A DNA stretch of 64,000 nucleotides, taken from Larkinella sp049445795. GTDB taxonomy: Bacteria; Bacteroidota; Bacteroidia; Cytophagales; Spirosomataceae. Shown here piece by piece: positions 43,614 through 52,084 of this stretch. The notes beneath the pieces are model-generated. The model did not search any database. It saw only the letters and a list, made by a program, of their open reading frames with translations, and was not told the DNA's origin. Position numbers and translations under genes: made by a program. Positions within the stretch are counted from its first letter, which is position 1; every line of letters begins with the position of its first letter. Location: contig NZ_JBMSDT010000001.1 of NCBI RefSeq assembly GCF_049445795.1, positions 372,001-436,000 of the forward strand. Reading direction: 5' to 3'.

Positions 43614-44399
43614 ATGGCTTCTTTTACCAGCAAACGAACCAAGCTGTACATTTTTTTAAGTGCCGTTTTTCTGACCAACGCCATTGTGGCCGAAATTATC
43701 GGTGTCAAAATTTTCTCGGCCGAAACTTTTCTGGGCATCGCTCCGGCCCAACTGCATCTGTTCGGCGATTTTGTGCTCGATTTCAACCTGACAGCCGGAG
43801 CTGTGATCTGGCCTTTTGTGTTCATCACCTCCGACATCATCAATGAATATTACGGTGTCAAAGGGGTTCGTCAAATTTCCTATGTCACGGCCGGTTTTAT
43901 CGCCTATAGCTTTATCATCATTTATTTTGTTACCACGCTGCCCCCGGCCCAGTTCTGGCTCGACGTCAACGCAACCGATGCCGTCGGAAATAAGGTCAAC
44001 ATCAACAATGCCTTTGCCATGATTTTCCGGCAGGGGCTGGGCATCATCATTGGTTCGATTACCGCCTTTCTGGTAGCCCAGTTGCTGGATGCCACGGTTT
44101 TTCAATCCCTGAAACGCATCACGGGAAGCCGTAAGATCTGGCTTCGGGCCACCGGTTCGACCCTGGTTTCACAACTGATCGACAGTTTTGTGGTGCTGAC
44201 CATCGCGTTCTATGTGTTCGGGAACTGGCCGTTTTCGCAGGTCATTGCGGTGGCCATCGTCAATTACATCTACAAATTTGTGGTCGCTGTAGCCCTCACA
44301 CCGGTTTTATATCTGGCTCATTATCTGATTGATAATTATTTGGGGAAAGAACACGCCCGTGAATTGGCAAACGAATCGAGCATGAGTACGTTTATGTAG
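43614..44399 (+). CDS. Queuosine precursor transporter (YhhQ/VUT family)
   Basis: 261 residues with six hydrophobic spans. The signature is FFLSAVFLTNAIVAEIIGVKIF-like at the start, AGAVIWPFVFITSDIINEYYGVKGVRQISYVTAGF, and late GSTLVSQLIDSFVVLTIAFYVFG and YIYKFVVAVALTPVLY, as in the VUT family that imports preQ0/preQ1 for queuosine synthesis. This family identity is known; which precursor is taken up is not. Start ATG 43614. Independent unit following the candidate leader. Confidence 0.9.
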   Translation: MASFTSKRTKLYIFLSAVFLTNAIVAEIIGVKIFSAETFLGIAPAQLHLFGDFVLDFNLTAGAVIWPFVFITSDIINEYYGVKGVRQISYVTAGFIAYSFIIIYFVTTLPPAQFWLDVNATDAVGNKVNINNAFAMIFRQGLGIIIGSITAFLVAQLLDATVFQSLKRITGSRKIWLRATGSTLVSQLIDSFVVLTIAFYVFGNWPFSQVIAVAIVNYIYKFVVAVALTPVLYLAHYLIDNYLGKEHARELANESSMSTFM

Positions 44400-44431
44400 T
44401 AAATCGACTCATCCCGATCCCTCAACGTGTT

Positions 44432-45310
44432 ATGATGACGAAAACCGTCTTTGCCCTGGTAGCTTGGTTCGCGACCCTCCTACCGGTTTTTGCCCAAAGC
44501 CCGCTCTTGACAATGGTCAATGCCGAGAAGGCTTTCGCTCAGTTGTCCCGTGACAGCACGACCCGCACCGCTTTTCTGCGGTATCTGGCTCCCGACGGTA
44601 TCCTGTTCGTCAAAGGCAAAGTAACCAACGGCCGGGAGTTCTTTACCGCCGGGCCGGAGCGTGCCGGAAAACTGACCTGGCAGCCGGTCGCGGCAGACAT
44701 CTCGGCTTCGGGTGATCTGGGCTATACCACCGGTCCCTGGGAGGCCCGGCCCAAAGCGTTGACGGATAACCCCACCCGTTTCGGGCATTACGTAACGCTC
44801 TGGCGCAAGCAGGCCGACGGAACCTGGCGGGTTGCCCTCGACATCGGTATCTCCCACCCGGCCCCACCAGCCCCACCCGCCAATCAAATCCGGGCCGTAA
44901 CAGGGGTTCGTAGTGTGACCAATGCCGATACCGCCCAAAGCCGGGACGAGTTGCTGGCTTACGATCATCAGTTTGTGAAAGCACTGGAGAAGAACGGGGC
45001 TGCTACGACCTACCCACAGTTCCTGGCGGCACAAACCCGCCTATACCGCATGAACCAGCAACCCTTCCTCGACCGGACCACCATCGACTCTGCGCTGAAG
45101 CAGCCCGTTACGCTCGGTTTTCTGCCCCTCAGCGCGTCGGTGTCCGAATCGGGTGATTTGGGGTATGTATACGGTAACGCGCAGGTACTGACCAATGTAG
45201 CCGGAAAAGCCGCAAAACAAACTGGTAATTTTCTGCGCATCTGGAAAAAGGAAAGCCAGGGACAGTGGAAGATTGTGCTGGACCTGATCAGCCTGGAACC
45301 GGCGGAGTGA
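44432..45310 (+). CDS. Secreted protein with two NTF2-like (DUF4440) domains
   Basis: 292 residues with a signal peptide ending FAQS. Two tandem NTF2-fold units: the first (about 28-140; VNAEKAFAQLSRDSTTRTAFLRYLAPDGILF ... HYVTLWRKQADGTWRVALDIG), the second (about 165-290; RDELLAYDHQFVKAL ... FLRIWKKESQGQWKIVLDLIS). Both end with the W-K/R-x-x-DG/QG-x-W strand. No catalytic residues can be named. Follows the transporter by 32 bases and may be cotranscribed. Confidence 0.82.
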   Translation: MMTKTVFALVAWFATLLPVFAQSPLLTMVNAEKAFAQLSRDSTTRTAFLRYLAPDGILFVKGKVTNGREFFTAGPERAGKLTWQPVAADISASGDLGYTTGPWEARPKALTDNPTRFGHYVTLWRKQADGTWRVALDIGISHPAPPAPPANQIRAVTGVRSVTNADTAQSRDELLAYDHQFVKALEKNGAATTYPQFLAAQTRLYRMNQQPFLDRTTIDSALKQPVTLGFLPLSASVSESGDLGYVYGNAQVLTNVAGKAAKQTGNFLRIWKKESQGQWKIVLDLISLEPAE

Positions 45311-45361
45311 GGAACAAAGAGAGGCTGAAAACCGCCTTTAGCGATGTTTTCTTGTAATAAG

Positions 45362-45433
45362 AAATCCCTCGCTGCGAAGAAAGACGGGAAGTGCGGCAGC
45401 TTCACCGTTAGAGTCTTCGTTGGCGAGGGATTT
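45362..45433. terminator. Long bidirectional terminator hairpin
   Basis: AAATCCCTCGC and GCGAGGGATTT form the base of a long hairpin, continued by CGAAGA/TCTTCG; T tracts lie on both sides (TTTTTT on plus). It lies between convergent genes and probably ends both transcripts. Confidence 0.72.
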
Positions 45434-45460
45434 TTTGCAAAACCGGACTAAAACCCGGTT

Positions 45461-45901
45461 TTAATTCAGGAGCGAAACAAACCGCTGGGGTTCTTTCACT
45501 TCAACTTTCTGGGTTTCGAGCCGGAACGATTTCGTAATTTTCGTAAAACCGTCACTGACTTCGAAGGTATAGAGCCCGTCTTTCATGGTCGCCATATCAA
45601 ACTTCCGCCAGTATTTTTTGAGCCGTTTTCCGACTTTTTCCGAGTGCAGTATTTCCTGGTTGTCGCTCATCAGGGTTACCTTCAGCGGTACTTCGATGTA
45701 ATTCTCGATCATCAGATTCATTTTTGCCGAGTTCACCGAGCGGTAGATGGCTACGCCCATCGATTTTGTGCGGCTGACGTTAGGAGCCGTTGCCCCCATC
45801 ATTTCCTTTTCATCCGGCGTCGTTTCACCACCGGGCGTTACGGCCATAACCGGGGCACTCAGCGCCAGAAGGAGTGCGACCATTTTCAGGGTGCGTTTCA
45901 T
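45461..45901 (-). CDS. Hypothetical exported protein with T9SS-like C-terminal fold
   Basis: 146 residues with a signal peptide (MKRTLKMVALLLALSAPVMA). The mature part has a short charged linker and then one Ig-like beta unit (AKMNLMIENYIEVPLKVTLMSDNQEIL...MKDGLYTFEVSDG), resembling the C-terminal adhesion-like domains found beside T9SS cargo, but without the usual YPNP start. Function unknown. Confidence 0.78.
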   Translation of the reverse strand: MKRTLKMVALLLALSAPVMAVTPGGETTPDEKEMMGATAPNVSRTKSMGVAIYRSVNSAKMNLMIENYIEVPLKVTLMSDNQEILHSEKVGKRLKKYWRKFDMATMKDGLYTFEVSDGFTKITKSFRLETQKVEVKEPQRFVSLLN

Positions 45902-46070
45902 ACGTATCTGCTGTTTTCTGTTGTAGTTAGGTGACTGTGAATGCTGTGTCGGATAGTCAATTAGTGATCTAAAAGTAGCGGAGTGTAGCCAGGCTCATCT
46001 ACCGCAAAAGAGGGGATATTGGTAAGCTCGTCCCGATTCGGGATGAGCGGCAATATGGCGTGATAAAGCA

Positions 46071-46096
46071 AAAACCGGCCTGATTTGGCCGGTTTT
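46071..46096 (-). terminator. Terminator of the susC-susD unit
   Basis: AAAACCGGCC and GGCCGGTTTT form a perfect 10-base stem with a 6-base loop. Read on the minus strand, it ends in TTTTTGC, 48 bases after the susD stop. Confidence 0.8.
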
Positions 46097-46143
46097 CACC
46101 CCTAATACTTTCGCGTTAGGTCTACCTGTAAGCAAGCAACCGA

Positions 46144-47685
46144 TTAGTCGACATCCCACCAAACGGGGGTCAGCACATCGCCGGGAGCAATGCCGGTTTC
46201 GGAAACATTCGGGTTTCGCTGCAACTCAGAATCCACATACGGCAATCGTTTCATGAATTGATTCCCCGTCAGGTTGACTACCGGTAGCGTCAGCGCCGGA
46301 ACACCCGTCCGACGTTGTTCCGCCCAGGCTTCGGCGCCATTCAGGCCATATAGGGCCAGGTATTTCTGCAAAGCAATGGCCCGGATTTTATTGGTTTGTT
46401 TGGCGTAATCGACCTCCGCTTTGGTCAGGTAATCGCCGGGTTGCACCCCAAACCGGGCCATCGAAGCCGTAATGCCTTCGTTGTAGAGCTTGGCAGCGTC
46501 GTCGGTGGTCGTTCCGGTCCAGCCCCGGGCGATGGCTTCGGCCCGCAGGAACAGGCTTTCTTCGTAGGCGACCAATACGACTGGCCGGGCTTTGGCGGCA
46601 TTGTCGTCGGCCGCCGTCACCCCGCTGTTTGCCGCGGTGCCCAGAATGGTTCCGTTGGCAAACCGCTGCCCAATGAAGTATTTGCCCGGATAGGAGGTAT
46701 ACGTCGCCGTGTTGGTCGAGGTCGTTCCGTTCGGCGTAAAGACGTATTCAATCGCGGGCGTGCGCAGATCGGCATCCAGGAAGTAAACCGGCATGCGCGG
46801 ATCATTGAGCGGGGTCATGATATTCCCGATCGTGGTGCTGGCAGTCAGGTTATTCGACAATCGAAAGTTGGCCTGCCAGAGCGGGTTTTCGGTGTTAGTC
46901 GTCGTTCCGTTGGCCAATTGCAGACTTTCACCGGCCTGCAAAAACATCGATCCGCTCCCCGTGTAAAGGGCCTGAATACCGGTTCGGGCAGTGGTTGGTT
47001 CCACCTGGCTCAGCCGGAGATAAAACTTCAGCTTCAGCGTATTGGCCAGCCGAACCCATCGGTCCATCCCGGCTTCGTTGGCAGCCTGGTAGAGCATATC
47101 GGCCGTTCCCGGAAACCGCCCCTGTTTTTTGGCAATATCGGCTTTGGCCTCATCCAGCAATGCCTGCAAACCGGCGTAAATATCCTTCTGTTTGTCGTAT
47201 TTTGGCGTAATCGTCCGGTCGGCGTTGAGGGCTTCGGAGAACGGAATATCGCCGTACAAATCCGTCAGAACGCCATAGGTGTACGCTTTCATGATTTTCG
47301 AAATACCGACCATGCGCCACTCGTTCTGCGGCCCGCCCTGGTTAATGACATACTGAAAATCCTGCAAAGCCCCCGAATACAGCGTAGCAAATTGCCCCCC
47401 CTGTCCGTCGAACGTCGTTGAGGTGATGTTGTATTGATCCCAGGTCCGGTACTGGTTGCCGCCTTTCGGGATGCTCCAGTACTGCGCCATAATTCCGCCC
47501 AGAATGTTGAACTGCCCTCCGACAATAAACGCCACCTGAGCCTGCCCCGCCGGTAAGGCCAGGTTGACATCCGCGACGGCCGGGTTATTCGGGTCCGTGT
47601 TGATGTCCAGATAATCTTTTTCACAAGCGGTTGTCAGGCAAACCAGTACGGTCAGGACGAGCGCTTTCAGCAAATTTCGTTTCAT
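46144..47685 (-). CDS. SusD/RagB family outer-membrane lipoprotein
   Basis: 513 residues, lipoprotein signal (LVLTVLVCLTTAC, Cys21) followed by EKDYLDINTDPNNP, the usual start of the second SusD-like group (PF12771 type). Helical TPR-rich glycan- or nutrient-binding protein at the cell surface. It lies 24 bases after susC on the same strand. No polysaccharide-degrading enzyme gene adjoins, so the ligand could be a peptide, glycan or other polymer. Confidence 0.92.
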   Translation of the reverse strand: MKRNLLKALVLTVLVCLTTACEKDYLDINTDPNNPAVADVNLALPAGQAQVAFIVGGQFNILGGIMAQYWSIPKGGNQYRTWDQYNITSTTFDGQGGQFATLYSGALQDFQYVINQGGPQNEWRMVGISKIMKAYTYGVLTDLYGDIPFSEALNADRTITPKYDKQKDIYAGLQALLDEAKADIAKKQGRFPGTADMLYQAANEAGMDRWVRLANTLKLKFYLRLSQVEPTTARTGIQALYTGSGSMFLQAGESLQLANGTTTNTENPLWQANFRLSNNLTASTTIGNIMTPLNDPRMPVYFLDADLRTPAIEYVFTPNGTTSTNTATYTSYPGKYFIGQRFANGTILGTAANSGVTAADDNAAKARPVVLVAYEESLFLRAEAIARGWTGTTTDDAAKLYNEGITASMARFGVQPGDYLTKAEVDYAKQTNKIRAIALQKYLALYGLNGAEAWAEQRRTGVPALTLPVVNLTGNQFMKRLPYVDSELQRNPNVSETGIAPGDVLTPVWWDVD

Positions 47686-47709
47686 ATGACTTGAAAAAAT
47701 CAGGATCGG

Positions 47710-50700
47710 TTATAAGACAATTTTCAGACTGGCCCCGTAGCTCCGGGCCGATGGATACGCCAGAAACTCATAGCCCTGGGCGTTACCTGTACCGAACGAG
47801 CTGACCTCCGGGTCAACGTTTGGCTGCGACTTGGGGGTCCAGAGCATCAGGTTCCGACCAATCAACGACACCTGGATGGTCGAGAACGGCGTTTTGCCGA
47901 TCAGCGATTTCGGCAGCGCGTAACTCAGGCTCATCTCCCGCAGCTTCACAAACGACGCATCGAACAGGGTGTTTTCACCGAAGTTCGACACCGTCGACCA
48001 ATATTCGTAGCCACCGTTGGTTTTGACGGTCGTGTTGGGTGTAAAGGTGCCGTCCTGATTCTGAAGAACCGAGTTTGGATAGATAAACGGCTCGCGGTCG
48101 TTGTAGGTGGTTTCTTTCAGGAAACCGCCAAAACGCCCCAAGCTCGTGGTTTGCGAGAAGAATTTACCGCCCTGGCGGGTATCCACCAACACGTTGAAGC
48201 TCAACCCTTTGAATGAAACCGTATTGCTCAACCCGGCCGAAAAGTCGGGCTGGATATTCCCCAAAACCTGCAAAACCGGGTCAGCCAGCGGACGGCCCGT
48301 GTTGGGGTTCACCACAATGCGGCCTTCCGGATCGCGCAGCATTTTGCTGCCAAAGAACGTCCCGTAGGGTTCACCCAGCCGCGCCTGTAAACCGGGCGAC
48401 GCTAGACCACCCAGCCCCACCGGCGCCAGCGGATTGTACAGTTCGGTTACTTCATTCCGGTTGCGGGTAAAGTTGAGCGACACATCCCAGCGGAAACCCG
48501 ACACCGATTTCACCGGCGTTCCGGTCAGCAAGAGTTCGATGCCTTTGTTGGTCATGGCCCCGGCATTCAGGGTTTGGGCCAGAAAACCGGACGTACTCGA
48601 AATCGGCACGTTCACGATCTGCTGGTCGCTTTTCGAATTGTAGTACGTAAAATCGATGCCCAGTCGGTTGTCGAAAAACAACGCTTCGGCCCCCACTTCC
48701 CAGGAGGTGGTCAGCTCCGAGCGCAAATCCGGGTTCCCGCGAATGTTACCCACCGAGAAACCGGGTACGCCGTTCAAGGGAAACTGGTAGGCTGCCTGGA
48801 AACCGTCGTTAATGGCCGTCCGGGTGAAAACCGGGTTGATCTGGTAAGCGTTAGCTACTTTTCCGACCTGCGCTATGTTTGCCCGCAGTTTGGCGTAACT
48901 CAAAGGGCCTCCCCGCAAACTTAGGAAAGCCGAGGTCGGAATAAAGCTGACGCTGGCGCCCGGGTAAAAGAATGAGCGGTTTTTCTTCGGCAGCGTCGAC
49001 GAATAATCGTTCCGACCCGTTACGTCCAGAAACAGGTAGTCTTTGTACGACAACTGCACATCCCCGTAAAAACCGTACAACCGCGTCCGTTGATCGACCC
49101 GCGTGGTCACCACCGTACTGGCATTGCTCAGGTCATAAAAACCGGGCACCACCAGCGGCTGGCCGTCGTAGACGCCCCGTGAGGTGTTGTAATCCTGGAG
49201 GTTATGGCCCAGAATCACCTTCAGGTTCAGGTCCGAACTCAGGTCGCGGTTGGCGGTCACGATAAAATCGGAAAGCAGGCTTTGGAAGGTCGTGTTATCT
49301 TCCACATAGCGGCCACCGAGGTTATTAATGGTTCCCTGCGCAAAGGTCTGTTTCCGGTTGTCGGAATACATATCCGTCCCGATCCGGTACGTCAGGTTGA
49401 GCCAGGGAACGGGGTCATAGCTGACTTGGGCATTTCCGAAAAACCGGTTCACGTTGTCTTTCAGCAGGTTATTATCGAGCAGCCAGTACGGGTTGTTCCG
49501 GAAACCGGCCAGGTAATAGCCATCCAGGTTGTATCGGGGATCGTTGTAGTCCTTCTGCTCGGTCACTTCTATGTCGCGCGGGGTATTGTAAATCGTTTGC
49601 AGAATGTTGGAGCGGCCCTGCCCCTGCACCCCGCGATCGCCCCCCGAGCGGGTGAAGGTCGCCGACAGGTTCGTAGAAACCTTGTTGTTGAAAAACCGGG
49701 TTCCGGCCCCCACGTTCACGGCCGTCCGGCGGTAGGTGGTGTTCGGAATCATGGATTTGGTGTTCACGTCCGAAACCGTCAGGATGTAATTTGAAGTCCC
49801 GTTGTTGTTCCGCAGCGAAAATGAATTGTTGAGCGTGACGCCGGTTTTGAAAAAATTCCGGACGTTGTTCGGTTTGGCGGTCAAAGCCACCGAATCGGGG
49901 TTCTCCTGCTGGCCCAGGGTATACAGTCCATAAGTCCGCCAGTCAGGTACTTTCTGTCCCTGTATTTTCGGCCCCCAGCTCACGTTCCCGGCGTCGACCA
50001 GGTCGTAAACGCCGTCAAAACCGGCCCCAAACTCATTCTGAAACTGGGGTAAACGAAGCGGATTTTCAAACGATACCGAGCTGTTCAGGCTGATCTGGGG
50101 CTTGTCGGTCACCGACTTGCTGCGATTTTTGGTCGTGATGATGATCACGCCCGAAGCCGCCTGTGAACCGTACAATGCCGCAGCCGCCGGACCTTTCAGA
50201 ATCGAGACGGATTCGATGTTGTTGGGGTCAATGTCGGCGGCCCGGTTCGTAATGTCGACTCCGTTGTTGAGGTCGCCCCCGCCTACCGTCGAAACCGTTC
50301 CGTTGCCGTTGACAATCTGCGTGGTGGTGTTGTTGTTACTGACAATAATCCCGTCGACGACATACAGCGGCTGGTTGTTGCCGTTGAACGATTGTGCCCC
50401 GCGAATCACGACCCGCGTGGCCCCCCCGGCAGCTCCCGAAGCGCTCGAAATCTGGACGCCCGGCACCCGGCCCTGCAACGACCGCAGCATGTTCGATTCG
50501 TTGGCCCGGATCAGTTCGTCGCCTTTCACATTGGTGACCGCGTAACCGAGCGTTTTCTTCTCCCGTTCGATGGCCGATGCCGTGACGACAACTTCATTCA
50601 GCACGGCGGCTCCTTCTTCGAGCAGGATGTCGAAATTCGTCCGGTTGCCGACCGGAATTTCCTGCGTTTTGAAACCGATAAACGAAAAAATCAGCGTTGC

Positions 50701-50907
50701 CTCCGCCGGTACACTGGTGATCCGGAAGGTTCCGTTGGCATCGGTGGTGCCGCCCTGCGTCGTGCCTTTGATGCCGATTGTCACGCCGGGCATCGGTTCT
50801 CGGTCCGAAGCGCTCCGCACCGTGCCCGACACGGTTCTCGTCTGTGCTAACCCAATCTGACAGGTCAAAAGCAGCAGGACAAATCCTCGTAGTAGTAGTA
50901 ATCTCAT
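47710..50907 (-). CDS. SusC/RagA family TonB-linked outer-membrane transporter
   Basis: 1065 residues. Signal peptide to GLAQT, then a carboxypeptidase-like regulatory domain (TVSGTVRSASDREPMPGVTIGIKGT), a plug domain (MLRSLQGRVPGVQISS ... AAAALYGSQAASGVIIITTK) and a long 22-stranded barrel ending AYPSARSYGASLKIVL. It imports a large ligand with the help of TonB and forms a pair with the SusD protein. It follows the two-component genes on the same strand. Long gap (405 bases) upstream with a terminator suggests its own promoter. Confidence 0.93.
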   Translation of the reverse strand: MRLLLLRGFVLLLLTCQIGLAQTRTVSGTVRSASDREPMPGVTIGIKGTTQGGTTDANGTFRITSVPAEATLIFSFIGFKTQEIPVGNRTNFDILLEEGAAVLNEVVVTASAIEREKKTLGYAVTNVKGDELIRANESNMLRSLQGRVPGVQISSASGAAGGATRVVIRGAQSFNGNNQPLYVVDGIIVSNNNTTTQIVNGNGTVSTVGGGDLNNGVDITNRAADIDPNNIESVSILKGPAAAALYGSQAASGVIIITTKNRSKSVTDKPQISLNSSVSFENPLRLPQFQNEFGAGFDGVYDLVDAGNVSWGPKIQGQKVPDWRTYGLYTLGQQENPDSVALTAKPNNVRNFFKTGVTLNNSFSLRNNNGTSNYILTVSDVNTKSMIPNTTYRRTAVNVGAGTRFFNNKVSTNLSATFTRSGGDRGVQGQGRSNILQTIYNTPRDIEVTEQKDYNDPRYNLDGYYLAGFRNNPYWLLDNNLLKDNVNRFFGNAQVSYDPVPWLNLTYRIGTDMYSDNRKQTFAQGTINNLGGRYVEDNTTFQSLLSDFIVTANRDLSSDLNLKVILGHNLQDYNTSRGVYDGQPLVVPGFYDLSNASTVVTTRVDQRTRLYGFYGDVQLSYKDYLFLDVTGRNDYSSTLPKKNRSFFYPGASVSFIPTSAFLSLRGGPLSYAKLRANIAQVGKVANAYQINPVFTRTAINDGFQAAYQFPLNGVPGFSVGNIRGNPDLRSELTTSWEVGAEALFFDNRLGIDFTYYNSKSDQQIVNVPISSTSGFLAQTLNAGAMTNKGIELLLTGTPVKSVSGFRWDVSLNFTRNRNEVTELYNPLAPVGLGGLASPGLQARLGEPYGTFFGSKMLRDPEGRIVVNPNTGRPLADPVLQVLGNIQPDFSAGLSNTVSFKGLSFNVLVDTRQGGKFFSQTTSLGRFGGFLKETTYNDREPFIYPNSVLQNQDGTFTPNTTVKTNGGYEYWSTVSNFGENTLFDASFVKLREMSLSYALPKSLIGKTPFSTIQVSLIGRNLMLWTPKSQPNVDPEVSSFGTGNAQGYEFLAYPSARSYGASLKIVL

Positions 50908-51311
50908 CGGTTTGTTGATCCGTGTTTAGTTACTGAAATCGTTTTTAAACAAAGGTCAAGAACCGAACGAGTCGGAAAATCCCGCAAAGCGGGTGATTTT
51001 AGTTTCGATACATGAAATAATGATGAAAAGTGAGAAAATGCAGTTTCCAGACGCCAAACGCCCGGTTGTCGAGGGTAGGTTGGAGAGAGCCTTGAGGGAT
51101 AGAGCTACGGCTGTACTCCAAGAAAAAAACCAGCCGAAGCGGCTGGTTTTTCCATTCACGTTCATCTCATAGATCAGGTTCGGATGGCTCAGAACCCGTA
51201 CTTCATTTTTCCTGTCGATGGGTACAATGGTTTTGCCCTGCCCACGTCAACGATACAAAAGTAAGGGCCTGAACCAGCGGCACTCTACCCCATACAAGGG
51301 GATTTTGTGGC
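50908..51311. other. 404-base intergenic region before susC
   Basis: Contains the terminator at 51127-51149 and the susC promoter region; a near-match to the -7 element on the minus strand (GACCTTTG, near 50956) is present. No ORF of protein-like composition. Confidence 0.5.
51127..51149 (-). terminator. Terminator after the response regulator
   Basis: AAACCAGCC-gaagc-GGCTGGTTT, T tracts on both sides; on the minus strand it follows the response-regulator gene and ends in a run of seven T. Confidence 0.72.
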
Positions 51312-51974
51312 TTAAATCAGGCGTTCTTTGATGGCTTTTTCGATGGCTTCGGCTTTCGAGTGGACTTCGAGCTTCCAGTAGATGTTCTTGATATGCGTCC
51401 GAATGGTTTCCTTGTCCACAAACAACTGCTCGGCGATGGTCGTGTAACTCTTGCCCTTCGAGAGCAGTTCGAGGACTTCCGTTTCGCGCGCGGTCAGGGG
51501 CGAATTGCGGTTTTTCTGAAACGAAGCCACCACCATCCGGGCGATGTTGGTGCTCATCGGCGCCCCGCCATCCTGAATATCGCGGATGGCTTCCAGCAAC
51601 CGGCCCGGCTGCATGTTTTTGGTCAGATAACCGCCCGCACCGGCGCATAACGCCTTGAACACCAGCTCATCATTCTCATAAACCGTAACGACAATGATGT
51701 TGGTTTTCGGACGAAGTTTTTTAATGCGCGCAATCCCCTCGATCCCGTTCATGCCGGGCAGTTCAATGTCCATCAGCACCACGTCGGGCGCGTCCGACTG
51801 GAGGTTTTTGAGGGCATCTTCACAACGATAGTACGTATTGACAATCTTAAAACCGTAGGTACTGTTGATCAGCAATGCAAAGCCGTCCCGAATCAAATTA
51901 TCATCCTCTACGATACATATTCGTATCGTCTGCGGGCTACGCAAAAGTTGAGTTCCATTCATACGTGTGTTCAT
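51312..51974 (-). CDS. NarL/LuxR-type response regulator
   Basis: 220 residues from ATG 51974; a TTG four codons upstream is possible. Receiver domain IRICIVEDDNLIRDGFAL with phospho-acceptor Asp69 in VVLMDIELPGMNG, and Lys in GYLTKN. A LuxR helix-turn-helix follows: SPLTARETEVLELLSKGKSYTTIAEQLFVDKETIRTHIKNIYWKL. Partner of the propeller kinase gene that precedes it on the same strand (110-base gap). It probably controls the susCD pair, but this is inferred from position. Confidence 0.92.
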   Translation of the reverse strand: MNTRMNGTQLLRSPQTIRICIVEDDNLIRDGFALLINSTYGFKIVNTYYRCEDALKNLQSDAPDVVLMDIELPGMNGIEGIARIKKLRPKTNIIVVTVYENDELVFKALCAGAGGYLTKNMQPGRLLEAIRDIQDGGAPMSTNIARMVVASFQKNRNSPLTARETEVLELLSKGKSYTTIAEQLFVDKETIRTHIKNIYWKLEVHSKAEAIEKAIKERLI

Positions 51975-52084
51975 TAGAGTTTGCAACAGGAAATAACTAT
52001 TTATTTAGGCACTAGAATATCGATATTACACCAGCGGGGTAATTAACTCTACGAAAGGAAAGTTGATGAAGTGGTGTCGTTTTT